Positions 9,948-18,800 of a DNA stretch of 64,000 nucleotides are shown piece after piece. The DNA is from Micromonospora sicca. GTDB lineage: Bacteria > Actinomycetota > Actinomycetes > Mycobacteriales > Micromonosporaceae. Both the position numbers and the translations under genes were made by a program. The stretch covers positions 55,433 to 119,432 of the forward strand of contig NZ_QGKS01000187.1 in assembly GCF_003172935.1 (NCBI RefSeq), written 5' to 3'. Positions within the stretch are counted from its first letter, which is position 1; the number at the start of each line of letters is the position of its first letter. The notes below the pieces were generated by a model. It made no database searches and was not told the origin of the DNA. It saw nothing but the letters and a program-made list of their open reading frames with translations.

Positions 9948-10280
9948 GTGGAGACATCGCTGCACGGACAGGTGCTGGCCCGCTTCGGCCACGCTCTGTC
10001 CGACCCGACGCGAACCCGGCTGCTGCTGGCGCTCCGGAACGGGCCGGGCTATCCGGCGGAGCTGGCCGAGCTGCTGGGCACGACCCGGCAGAACCTGTCG
10101 AACCACCTGTCCTGCCTGCGCGGCTGTGGCCTGGTGGTCGCGGTGCCGCAGGGCCGCCGCACCCGCTACGAGTTGGCCGACGCCCGGCTGGCGCACGCCC
10201 TGACCGACCTGCTCGGCCTCGTCCTGGCGGTCGACCCGGCCGCGTGCCCGGACTCCGCCGAGAAGGGCTGCTGCCGATGA
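9948..10280 (+). CDS. ArsR-family metal-sensing repressor, CmtR-like (Cd/Pb sensor)
   Basis: 110 residues with a winged-helix HTH (ELAELLGTTRQNLSNHLSCLRGCGLV, wing near QGRRTRYEL). The spacing of cysteines, C56 and C60 in SCLRGC plus C100 near the C-terminus, matches the Cd(II)/Pb(II) site described for mycobacterial CmtR (two cysteines on the recognition helix and one in the tail). The protein ends in GCCR. Such repressors leave DNA on metal binding and derepress an efflux gene; here the next gene is a cation efflux protein overlapping by 4 nt (ATGA). The GTG at 9948 is used because the conserved N-terminal helix begins there. The efflux partner is truncated, so the pair is probably no longer useful. 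Confidence 0.85.
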   Translation: METSLHGQVLARFGHALSDPTRTRLLLALRNGPGYPAELAELLGTTRQNLSNHLSCLRGCGLVVAVPQGRRTRYELADARLAHALTDLLGLVLAVDPAACPDSAEKGCCR

Positions 10281-10888
10281 ATCGCCCCCTGATCGACCTG
10301 GCTCCCGCGGGGCCGTCGCCGGCGCGCCGCCAGGTGCTCGCCCGCCGGGTACGGCTGCTGGTCGCCGCCACCATCACCTACAACGTCATCGAGGCCGTGG
10401 TGGCGATCACGGCCGGCACCATCGCCTCGTCGACCGCGCTGATCGGCTTCGGCCTCGACTCGATCATCGAGGTGTCGTCGGCGGCGGCGCTGGCGTGGCA
10501 GTTCGCCTCCCGGGATCCAGAGGCCCGGGAAAAGATCGCCCTGCGCATCATCGCGGTCTCGTTCTTCGCCCTCGCCGCCTACGTCACCGTAGAGTCGGTA
10601 CGCGCGCTGGTCGGCGGCGCCGAGGCCGAACACTCCCGCGTCGGCCTGGTGCTCGCCGCGCTGTCGCTGGCGATCACGCCAGTGCTGTCGTACGCCCAGC
10701 GCCGCACCGGCCGGGAACTCGGCTCCCGCTCGGCCGTCGCCGACTCCAAGCAGACCCTGCTGTGTACGTACCTGTCCGGGGTCCTGCTCGTCGGTCTCGG
10801 GGTGAACAGCCTGTTCGGCTGGTCCTGGGCCGATCCGCTCGCCTGCGTTCCGCAGGTTCGCGTCGATATAGTCGGCTCTCGGGCCTGA
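10277..10888 (+). pseudogene. Cation efflux (CDF-like) transporter, 3'-truncated by an insertion sequence
   Basis: 189 native residues, then a junction at base 10844 into the left inverted repeat of the IS1634-like element, which adds 14 foreign residues and a stop. Membrane segments near residues 27-50, 55-75, 90-110, 122-140 and 165-185 and the CDF-type acidic sites GFGLDSIIE and ADSKQT are visible. Family knowledge: such transporters expel Zn, Cd or Co in exchange for protons. The last membrane segment and the C-terminal end are missing. Coupled to the CmtR-like repressor by a 4-nt overlap, so it was probably the regulated cadmium/lead exporter. The sequence on the far side of the element does not continue this gene, so material was lost. 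Confidence 0.85.
10844..10873. repeat. Left inverted repeat of the IS1634-like element
   Basis: 30 bases, pairing with 12798-12827 in reverse complement with two mismatches (positions 13 and 19 from the outer end). Confidence 0.85.
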
Positions 10889-11015
10889 AGGTGCAGGTCA
10901 GGGCGCTGCGGACTGGTGGGAACGGCGAAAACCCCTAGTGACACGCCTGGCCGAGGTTGGCCTTTGTCTAGCTGGGGATTTATCTGGGCGTCATAGTCGG
11001 CGTACGGTGTGGCGC

Positions 11016-12716
11016 GTGTACGTGAAGGCGTCGACCCGTAAGACCCGTGATGGGCAGACGATCCGCTACCTGCAGCTGGCCCACAATGAGTGGGATCCGG
11101 TGGCGAAGGCGTCCAAGACGCGGGTGCTGTACTCGTTCGGCCGCGAGGACCAGCTCGACGTCGCCGGGGTCCGCCGCCTGGTCGATGCGCTGTCACGGCT
11201 GCTGGACCCGGCCGACGCCCTGGCCGCGGCGGCGCCGGCGGGGTTGTCGTTCGTCGAGTCACGGCCGCTGGGCGGGGCGTGGCTGCTCGACGGCCTGTGG
11301 CGGTGGCTGCGCATCGACAAGATCCTGCAGCCGCTGGTGGGTTCCGCCCGCCGCGAGGTCGACGTGGAACGGGTGCTGTTCGCGCTGGTCGCGAACCGGG
11401 CCCTGGCGCCGTCGTCGAAGCTGGCCGCGTCCGAGTGGGTCTGCCGGGACGTGCACCTGCCCGGCCTGCCGCACGTCACCGACGATGCCTGCTACCGGGC
11501 GATGGACCAGCTCATCGAGGTGGAGCCCGCGCTGACCCGGGCCGTCTACGACCAGATCGCCGACCTGCTCAACCTGGAAGTCGACCTGCTGTTCTTCGAC
11601 ACGACCAGCACCTACTTCGAACTCGACGAGGCCGACGAGCCGCTGTGGCGCGACGACAAGGGCACGGTCGTGGCCGAAGGCGACCCGGTGGCGGTCAAGC
11701 AGGCCGGGTTCCGCACTCACGGCAAGAGCAAGGACTCCCGCGACGACCTGCCCCAAGTCGTGGTCGGCATGGCCGTCACCCGCACCGGCATCCCGGTGCG
11801 GGTGTGGTGCTGGCCGGGCAACACCAGCGACTCGGCGCTGATCCGCCAGGTCAAGACCGACATGCGCGAGTGGAGCCTCGCCCGCGTCGTCTGGGTCGCC
11901 GACCGCGGCTTCGCCTCCGCCGAGAACCGAAGGTTCCTGCAGCAGGGCGCGGGCGGCTACATCCTTGGTGAGAAGCTGCGCGCCGGCACCGCCGAGGCCG
12001 ACGCCGCCCTGGCCCGGCAGGGCCGCTACGCCACCGTCGCCGACAACCTGCAGGTCAAGGAAGTCAACATCGGCGCCGACGACCGGTTCGTGATCTGCTT
12101 CAACCCCGACGCCGCGCAGCGTGACGCCGCCGTGCGTGAACGGCTGATCGCCCAGCTCACCGACAAGATCGACGGTTCGGACACGCTGAGCGCCACGAAA
12201 CGCGCCGAGCTGCGCGGGGTGATCTCCACCAAGCCTGGCCTGAACCGCTACCTCCGTGTCACCCCCGGTGGGCTGCTGCGCATCGACGCCGCCGCAGTCA
12301 AGGCCGAGCAGCGCCTGGACGGCAAGTACCTGCTGCGCTGCTCCGACCCCAAGCTCTCCGCCGAGGACATCGCCCTGGGCTACAAGCAGCTCCTCGAGGT
12401 CGAACGCGGCTGGCGCGACATGAAGACCACCCTCGACCTGCGGCCGGTGTTCCACCGCCGCGAAGACCGCATCCGCGCCCACATCCTGCTCTGCTGGCTG
12501 GCGCTGCTGCTCATCCGCGTCGCCGAAACCGGCACCGGCCACACCTGGACCAAGATCCGCGCAGACGTCGAGCGGCTGCACGTCGGCGTGTTCACCGGCC
12601 CCGCCGGCACCTTCTGCCAGCGCACCGAGCTGTCCCAACCGCAGAAGGCCCTGTTCGCCAAGCTGAAGATCACCGAGCCGCCCCGCGTCATCAACGCGAC
12701 ACCCGCAACCGCCTGA
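11016..12716 (+). CDS. IS1634-family DDE transposase
   Basis: 566 residues, full length for the family. The start VYVKASTRKTRDGQTIRYLQLAHNEW matches the usual N-terminus of IS1634 transposases, so the GTG at 11016 is used rather than upstream in-frame codons. The RNase H-like catalytic core carries candidate acids in LLFFDTTSTYFE, WVADRGFAS and LLEVERGWRDMK, the last followed by the RAHILLCWLALLL hydrophobic segment typical of IS4-superfamily enzymes. No stop or frameshift was seen, so the element may still be active. It cuts and pastes the surrounding element using the inverted repeats at 10844 and 12827. Confidence 0.93.
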   Translation: MYVKASTRKTRDGQTIRYLQLAHNEWDPVAKASKTRVLYSFGREDQLDVAGVRRLVDALSRLLDPADALAAAAPAGLSFVESRPLGGAWLLDGLWRWLRIDKILQPLVGSARREVDVERVLFALVANRALAPSSKLAASEWVCRDVHLPGLPHVTDDACYRAMDQLIEVEPALTRAVYDQIADLLNLEVDLLFFDTTSTYFELDEADEPLWRDDKGTVVAEGDPVAVKQAGFRTHGKSKDSRDDLPQVVVGMAVTRTGIPVRVWCWPGNTSDSALIRQVKTDMREWSLARVVWVADRGFASAENRRFLQQGAGGYILGEKLRAGTAEADAALARQGRYATVADNLQVKEVNIGADDRFVICFNPDAAQRDAAVRERLIAQLTDKIDGSDTLSATKRAELRGVISTKPGLNRYLRVTPGGLLRIDAAAVKAEQRLDGKYLLRCSDPKLSAEDIALGYKQLLEVERGWRDMKTTLDLRPVFHRREDRIRAHILLCWLALLLIRVAETGTGHTWTKIRADVERLHVGVFTGPAGTFCQRTELSQPQKALFAKLKITEPPRVINATPATA

Positions 12717-12797
12717 CCAGCACGAACACCACAGCCTAGTGACACGCCATGCCACCGGGCCTGCCGACGTTTGCCCAGCTCAAGCCCCATATTCGCG

Positions 12798-12827
12798 GAC
12801 TATATCGAAGCGAAGCTGCGGAACGCA
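12798..12827. repeat. Right inverted repeat of the IS1634-like element
   Basis: 30 bases, reverse complement of 10844-10873 with two mismatches. The 117 bases between this end and the next element contain the tail of the small interrupted reading frame ending at 12859. Confidence 0.85.
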
Positions 12828-12931
12828 GGGAACACGATGATCAGGATTCAGGCGGCGTTTACACGACGAGCGTCGGGTCGGCGGCGGTGGCATGCCGTAG
12901 CAGGCCGTCCACCGGTACGCGGATTGCCTGA

Positions 12932-12943
12932 TGGTCTGCGAGG
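12932..12943. repeat. Left copy of the 12-bp target-site duplication of the IS4-family element
   Basis: TGGTCTGCGAGG, repeated directly at 14581-14592. Two more bases may belong, as CA here and TA on the right. Length fits the 9-12 bp duplications made by IS4-family elements. Confidence 0.85.
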
Positions 12944-12966
12944 CACTGACCTAAACTTTGGCCGTT

Positions 12967-14447
12967 TTAGTAGTTTTGGGTAATTCTGGCGGAGTGATAG
13001 TTATCCCGTACGTGACGTCGCGGGTACGTTCTGTTTCGCGTTGGGCGGGTGTGCGGGGGTCCGTTGCGTTGCCGGTCGTGGCGGTTGAGGGGTTGGCCGG
13101 CGATGGCGGTGATCAGTGCGGTGGTGGGGTCGGGGTCGAGGTGTCCACAGTTGACGCAGGGGCCGCGGTCGGCGGTGAGGAGGTTGCGGGTCAGGGCGAG
13201 CACGGTGGTGAAGCTGACCTGGTCGGGGTCGACGTTCAGGTCGATCGCGGTGGTCACGGTGAGGCGTACGAGGGCGTTGTAGACCGTGAGCAGGGCCCAA
13301 AGTTCCTGGTAGGCCAGTTCCGGGGTCTGCCCGCGCAGGCGGGTGCCGGGCTCACGGAGCGTGACCTTCAACCGCGCGTAGGTCAGTTCGATCTGCCAGC
13401 GTTCGGCGTAGAGCGCGGCGATCTGGTCGGCGGGGTAGCGGCGGTGGTCGAGCAGGGTGGTCAACACCCGGTACCGGCTGGTCTTGATCGGTCGGCCGCT
13501 GCGGTCTCGGCTGGTCACGGTGAACTCGACCAGCCGGGCGAGCACCGGTTGCAGCCGGGTCAGGCTCTTGTCGCCACCGGCTTTACGGCACCGAGCGAGC
13601 ATCTGGTCGGACTCGTGCAGCATGACCCACGCGGAGGCGTCGGGCAGCGTCCGGTCCAGACGGGCGGGCAGGCTCTCCGGGCGCCGTTCTTGACCCGCCA
13701 CACCAGGTGCGCCCCGGTCGCGGTGGCCCGGATCCAGCGGTCCATCGAGAAGAACCCGCGATCGGCGAGGTTGATCGTGTCCGGCCGCAGCTTGCTGATC
13801 AGAGAGTCGGCCAGGGCCTGTTCGCTGACACCGGACGAGGCGATCCGGGCCGCGAGTAGCCACCGGTTGCCACAGGCCACCAACGCGACCATCCGCGCCT
13901 GCGGGAACCGGCCCTTGGTCGGGGTGGTGAACCCGGCCCGCATCTCGGCCGTGTCGGCCAGGTCGAACACCGTGCCGTCGATCGCGGTCACCAGCAGGCC
14001 GAACGCGTACGACTCGGCCCCCACCGGCGGCGCGTCGGCTGCGGCGGCCAGGAACAGCTGTTCCCACACCGCGGCCGGCACCCGAGCCCGGGCCTTGGAC
14101 ACCGCCGACCCGCTCGGCACGCCCTCCACCCGGACCCGCGGGATCCGCTCGGTCACCCGAGCGGTCACCACACCGACGCTCTCCCGCCGGAACAGGCACA
14201 ACCCGAGCACGATCATCGCGGTGACCGCGCCGGTCAGCACCCGCCGCCGACCATCGACATGCCCCACCTCGGCCTGCGCCCGCCCGATCAGCTCCGGACC
14301 GGCCAGCACCGGCCACAACCAGCCGGCCACCCGCTCATCCAGCACGCCGAACCCGGCCGGGCCGGCGAGCACCGCCGCCCGCAACGCCTCCCGCTGGTCA
14401 GCGGGCTGATGCACCAGGCCAGCAGACACCATGGCAGAATCCGCCAC
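12967..14447 (-). pseudogene. IS4-family transposase, one frameshift
   Basis: The N-terminal part (GTG 14447, or the in-frame ATG at 14432) carries an IS4-type N-terminal domain and the first two catalytic acids, in TAIDGTVFDL and NLADRGFFSMDRW. At about 13680, after WRVKNGARR, homology moves to another frame that continues SLPARLDRTLP and includes the Y-R-E-K signature YAERWQIELTYARLK with the catalytic Glu, ending at 12967. Together they make about 490 residues, a normal IS4 length. A -1/+1 programmed shift is possible, but no slippery run is evident at the join, so I treat it as a mutation. Confidence 0.85.
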
Positions 14448-14448
14448 C

Positions 14449-14503
14449 GAAGCTCCTGATTGAACATGTTGATCTAGTCAATCCATGTCCTATCAGGAGC
14501 TTC
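14449..14503 (-). promoter_or_regulatory. Inverted repeat covering the transposase ribosome-binding site
   Basis: GAAGCTCCTGAT (14449-14460) and its perfect reverse complement (14492-14503), separated by 31 bases, lie just before the transposase start on the minus strand. The downstream arm contains the AGGAG that would serve the GTG at 14447. A transcript entering from outside would fold and hide the ribosome site, a known way in which IS10/IS50-type elements limit transposase made from impinging transcription. Confidence 0.65.
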
Positions 14504-14580
14504 TTTGCATCCCGCGCCCGACCCACACCCCAACCGAAAACGGGACTATTGATCACCAAACGGCCTTGAGTTTAGGTCAG

Positions 14581-14592
14581 TGGTCTGCGAGG
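14581..14592. repeat. Right copy of the 12-bp target-site duplication
   Basis: TGGTCTGCGAGG directly after the right inverted repeat of the IS4-family element, identical to 12932-12943. Confidence 0.85.
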
Positions 14593-14623
14593 TAGGCGGC
14601 AATAACGTCATTGAGCGCCGTTG

Positions 14624-15457
14624 TCATGTCGACGCCTCCGTCTGGGGACGGTTCCCCTCACCGCTGGACGATTCGTCATGTGCGACGCGGTCGCCGGTGA
14701 TGAGTCGCTGGTCGGTGTCGGCGAGCGTGTCGTCCAGGGAGGATGTAGCGGTTCCGGGTGCGGCCCGGGCGGTTGTCCACCCGGATGACGTCGGGGAACC
14801 GGGACACGGCACCGGGGTCTTCACCTCGGTGGTGTACACGAGCTGGACCTTGTGTGCGGTGGCGACCGCTCGTTGGAGGCCGACGAGGCTGCCGTGTGAG
14901 GCACGGCCGATCGGGTTGTCGAGCAGCAGCACCCTCCCCGAGCGATCCCGGCGTCCGGCGTTGACGGCGCGCAGTGCCGCGATCGTGCAGTAGAGCGCGA
15001 CGCAGACGGTCAGCTTCTCTCCGCCGGACCACTTGCCGACCGGGGTGATGTCCTCGGTGGTGGGCACGAGGTCCAGGGCGGGTTTAAGGACCTTGACGGT
15101 GAAACCGGGGTTCCGGCTGCCTCGTGGACGGCGTCCTTGAGCAGCGGCAGTCCTTCCGGTTTGACGCCATCGGCGATGCGCCGCTCCAATGCGGTTGACG
15201 TAGGTGCGGAGGTCCGCGTCGCTGGCAGGTGGCTCGAAGGAAACTCGGAGCATCTGCTTCCCGGCCCAGCCTCCGGTCTTCGTCGCCACTCGCGAGTACC
15301 GTTCGGCCTTGCGCAAGGTGTGGAGGGTGTTCGAGACGAGGCGGGCGAGGGAGTCGGCCACGATCGCCTGGTCCTTGGCGATGTCGGCGAGTTCCCCGTC
15401 GATCATGTCCGCGCGCAGCCTGAGCTGCTTGGCCAGCGTTCCCGCGTGCTGCGCCAA
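14624..15457 (-). pseudogene. C-terminal part of an SMC/RecN-like ATPase, decayed
   Basis: The clear motifs are an ABC signature WSGGEKLTVCVALYCTIAALRAVN and Walker B VLLLDNPIGRASHGSLVGLQRAV, followed by QLVYTTEVK, as in the C-terminal half of large SMC/SbcC-type ATPases. The frame is damaged: sense runs RTYVNRI, then GLPLLKDAVHEAAG in another frame, then NPGFTVKVLKP back in the first, and again DPGAVSRFPDVIRVDNR near 14750-14815 in a different frame. At least four small indels are implied. The N-terminal half, including Walker A, is absent, cut off by an IS701 fragment at 15459. A small coupled frame follows. SMC-like ATPases with small partners occur in Wadjet-type anti-plasmid systems, but nothing here proves that assignment. 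Confidence 0.7.
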
Positions 15458-15458
15458 G

Positions 15459-15743
15459 CCTTAATCATGCTCGAGCTCGTCGATCCGCCACCACGCCAGG
15501 CGGGGCCCCTTGCCACCGGCGCCCCAGCTGCACCCCTCCCAGGCCGGGGCGGGGGCCGCCGCGGCCAGTTCGCCAGCGCGGGCGCTGGGTCGCTAACTGC
15601 ACCTCCGCCGGTACAGCGGCTTCGGTCCACCGGGCATCATCGGCGCACCAGCCTTGCGGCAGATACAACTCCCGGTCGACCAAGGTGCGCCCCTGTCGGC
15701 CGGCGTAGGCCAGGAACACCCCGAGCTGGCAGTTCTCTGTGCG
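15459..15743 (-). pseudogene. IS701-family transposase fragment
   Basis: From about 15743 the minus strand reads RTENCQLGVFLAYAGRQGRTLVDRELYLPQGW, a well-known stretch of IS701 transposases. After about 40 codons the frame fails, and a second IS701-like motif, WGAGGKGPRLAWWRIDELEHD, appears in another frame before a stop at about 15459. The middle of the gene has been deleted or shifted. No inverted repeats were found. It abuts the 5' break of the SMC-like ATPase, so its arrival may have caused that truncation. Confidence 0.75.
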
Positions 15744-15770
15744 GCAGCTGGGGTAGCTGCGGGGACGGCA

Positions 15771-15800
15771 GCGGAGGGACTGCGCGTGCAGCCCCTCCGC
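15771..15800 (-). terminator. Hairpin terminator after the 1757-residue protein gene
   Basis: A 13-bp stem with one mismatch (15771-15783 with 15788-15800) and a short loop, beginning 17 bases after the TAA of the gene on the minus strand. No long U-run. Confidence 0.6.
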
Positions 15801-15816
15801 GTGCAGTTGTCGACCG

Positions 15817-18800
15817 TTACTTTAGGTTGAACAGGGCGGTGAGGCTGGACCCGTCACGTGCCGTGGCGGTGACCGTGTAGCAGGCGCCGGGTGTGGCCGG
15901 CGTCTTCCAGTTGTAGACGAACTGGCCCGCGGTCGAGTCGTACCTCAGTGACGTAGCACCGCTGGTGACCGCCTCGATGTCGTTCGTCGCGGCACCGCTG
16001 CTGCAGGTGACCTGCTTGGTGCTGATCGTCACGAGCGAGGGGTCGGTCAGCTCGGTGGTGTTCGAGAAGATCTCGAACTTCAAGGGCACGGTGCTGCCAC
16101 CCTTGACCGTGTTGACCACGCCGTCCATGTGGACCGGGTCGTCGAAGCCCTTCAGCGTCCACGGCAGCACCGTGTACGTCTGCGTGGCCGTGCCCACGTT
16201 GCCGGCGGCGTCGGTCGCCGTGGCGGTGAGGGTGTGCGTGCCGACGTCGGTGCGGTAGCCGCTGACCACGCAGCCCGCGCGCCCGGAGACCGCATCGCTC
16301 GCGGTGCACGTGGGGGCGGGCGGGACCGAGCCGAAGTAGACGATGCCGATTGTGGCGTCGATCTTCGCCGTCGGTGCCACCGTGTCGACCTTGACCGTGG
16401 CGGCCTTCGTCTCCTCGACATTGCCGCTGTCGTCGGTCGAGCGGAACTCCACCCGGTGGCTGCCCTGCTGGTCGACCGTGACCGGAGTGCCCGGGTAGGC
16501 CGTCCACTCACCGCCGTCCAGCCGGTACTCCGTCCTGGCCACGGCGAACGCATCCTTCGCGGACAGCGTGAAGGACGGGAGCGTCGTGTACCAGCCGTTG
16601 GTGCCGTTCGGCGCTGCCGGCGACCAGGCCAGGGTCGTCGCCGGAGCCTCCTTGTCGTCGCCGACGGTGAGGGTCAGCGTCGTCTTCGTCGTGCCGGCCT
16701 CGCTGACGTAGTCGGGCAGGTCCAGGTCGCCAACGATGGTGTAGCGGCCGGCCGTGTCGACCACGCTGCGGTCGAAGTGCCAGTCGACGCCGATGGCCTG
16801 GTTGTCACGGGAGCCGTCGTTGTAGGAGACCTCCACCTTGTCGGGCAGGTAGGGCAGCTCGCCCACCTTCACCTTCTGCGCGAACGTCTCGGCGCCCTGG
16901 ATCGAGATGCCGTGCTCGGCGGTCTCCGGACGGACGTAGATCCGGGCCTCGGCGACCAGGCCGTAGACGTCGTTCGTCCCGTAGACCACGAACGGGTCGA
17001 CGTTGGGCTCCGCCACCATGTCGGGCGTGATCTCCTGCCACCTGAACTCGACCTTGTCGCGGGCACCGCTCGCAAAGGTCGCGTCGAGCTTGCTGGGCAG
17101 GGTCGGCACCTGGCCCACGGTGGTCCGCATGAGCACCGGCGAGCGCACCGAGTCGACGGTCTCGCCGTTGGCGCGCCAGCGCAGCACGCCCGTGCCCGCG
17201 CCGCTGCCCTGGACACCCCAGATGCGGATGCGCAGTTGGCTGGTCTTGATGGGTTGGAAGTTGAAGTGGTTGTAGGCGTTGACGGCCAACCCGTCGGCGT
17301 ACGTCGACCCGTTGGTGAGGGTGACCGGCGTCCAGGTGGTGCCGTCCTCGGAGGTCTCGATGGCGTACGTCGTGGCCGTCGGCCGGCGGGTGCCGCCGTT
17401 GTCGTCGTACCAGTAGATGTCGGTCGACGACAGCCGCACCGGCGAGTTCCAGGTGTACTGGATCCACGCCGCCCGGGCGAGGCTGGTGCCGTTCTGCTGC
17501 TGGCCCCAGTTGCCCCAACCGTTGCCGGTCCCCGGGTTCGAGCTGCTCGGTGTGCCGGGGTCGTTGACCCGGTTGTGGTTCTCCCACGACGCGGTGCCGC
17601 TCGTGGTGACCGTCGCCGACGCGCCGAACTCCGCCGTGACCTCGCGCTTGGTGAGGGTCACGGGCACCGTGACCTCGGAGCGCTTGTCGCCGTCGTTGGC
17701 GAAGAACCGGAACACGTAGTCACCGGGTACGGTGCCGGTCACCTTGGTGGCCTGGGCGTGCTGGTCGGAGTAGATGACGCTGGCGCCCGACGGCGCGGAG
17801 ACGGTCTCCCAGCCGACGGTGAGCTCGCTGTCGTACGGGACACCGTCGTCGGTGGCCGTACCGACCAGACGGGTGGACACGTTGCCGTCCGCGGAGGTGT
17901 CGCGGCTGGCGGTGACCACGGGCGCCTGGTTGGCCACGGGCGGCACCTCGCGGCCGGAGTTGAACACCTGGATCTCGGAGATCGCGGTGTAGTAGGACGG
18001 GCTGTTCGTGAACGCGATCCGCAGCTTGTCCGACGTCACGGTCTTGAACAACGCCTCGTTGAACTTCGGCGCCGAGGCGGCCGGGTTCTTGAACTGGTCC
18101 GGCAACGCCTTCCAGCCGCCGTGGCCGTCGGGCACCTGGACCCACCAGCGCGCCGGCTCGTGGTAGCCGCCGGCCTGACGGTCGCTGACGAAGGTCGCCT
18201 TCACGTTGTCGAAGGACTTGGCCGACTGCAGGTCGAGTTCGATGTAGCCGTTCTTGTCGGTGGTGCCGTAGTTGCCCCAGTACGGCTCGTTGGCGGTCAC
18301 GCCGTCGGTCACCGCGGACAGTGACACCGGCCGCTCGGTCTCGGCGATCGCGCCCGGCGTGTAGTTCATCGAGGTGGTGCTCCAGCCGGGCGTGTGGAGC
18401 TGCCGCCACGGCGTGGGCCGCGCGCCCTGCTGGGTGTACGAGGAGCTGAGCTTGGCGCCGGTCGCCAGGTTGGGCGCGTCCTCGGTGAGGTCGATGCCGG
18501 CCGTCTTGAGGTAGGAGACGACCCGGGCGTCCTTGATCGGGGTGTCCACCGCGCTCGGGAACGTGGTCTTGCTCGTCGCGGTGAAGGTGACGGCCACGCC
18601 GTCCTCAGCCTGGACCTCGTTGGTGTTCGGGTCGTAGGTGAGCTTGCCGAGCGCGTTGGTGCTGACCTTCTTCTCGCCGTCCAGGAACAGGCTGTACCCG
18701 GCGCCGAGCCCGTACTTGCTGCCGTCCGGGTCCCAGACGATCGTGACGTCGTGCCCGTGGTAGCGCAGGTTGTTGGCCATGAAGTGGTCGTAGCCGAACT

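Larger units (their letters stand above)
10844..12827 (+). mobile_element. IS1634-family insertion sequence
   Basis: About 1984 bp, bounded by 30-bp terminal inverted repeats (10844-10873 and 12798-12827) that match at 28 of 30 positions, both starting TGCGTTCCGCAG at the outer end. It encodes one complete DDE transposase. No target duplication is seen at the ends: the left flank is the cation efflux gene and the right flank is unrelated, which suggests a deletion or recombination next to the element. A 14-bp direct repeat CCTAGTGACACGCC occurs inside it at 10934 and 12735, on either side of the transposase gene. Confidence 0.85.
12946..14580 (-). mobile_element. IS4-family insertion sequence with frameshifted transposase
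   Basis: About 1635 bp. The ends are inverted: CTGACCTAAAC at 12946 and its reverse complement ending at 14580, followed inward by a second shared block GGCCGTTT. A 12-bp direct repeat flanks it (12932-12943 and 14581-14592). It inserted into a small frame coupled to the SMC-like ATPase. The single transposase gene is broken by a frameshift near 13680, so the element is probably not autonomous. Confidence 0.88.
12859..14627 (-). pseudogene. Small reading frame interrupted by the IS4-family element
   Basis: If the element at 12946-14580 and one copy of its target duplication are removed, the minus strand joins into an open frame starting at ATG 14627 and ending at TAA 12859: MTTALNDVIAAYLADHQ, then AIRVPVDGLLRHATAADPTLVV, 39 residues. 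Its ATG overlaps the TGA of the SMC-like ATPase by 4 nt (ATGA), the usual sign of an operon partner. I do not recognise the product. It may be a very small protein or the start of a longer gene shortened by decay next to the IS1634-like element. That it reads across the insertion supports both the frame and the insertion point. Confidence 0.55.

Noticed and set aside
9767..10276. In-frame extension upstream of the cation efflux gene
   Set aside because: The stretch overlaps the CmtR-like gene in another frame and has no transporter-like sequence; the ATG at 10277 with its ATGA overlap is the natural start.
10934..12748. The repeated CCTAGTGACACGCC as ends or target duplication of the IS element
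   Set aside because: It is inside the better-supported 30-bp terminal inverted repeats and is in direct orientation; kept only as an unexplained observation.
12749..12983. Short plus-strand frames between the two insertion sequences
   Set aside because: They run across the inverted repeat and the target duplication; the minus strand has the better-supported interrupted frame.
13560..13700. Programmed frameshift in the IS4-family transposase
   Set aside because: No A-rich or other slippery heptamer is at the join; a simple indel is the more cautious reading.
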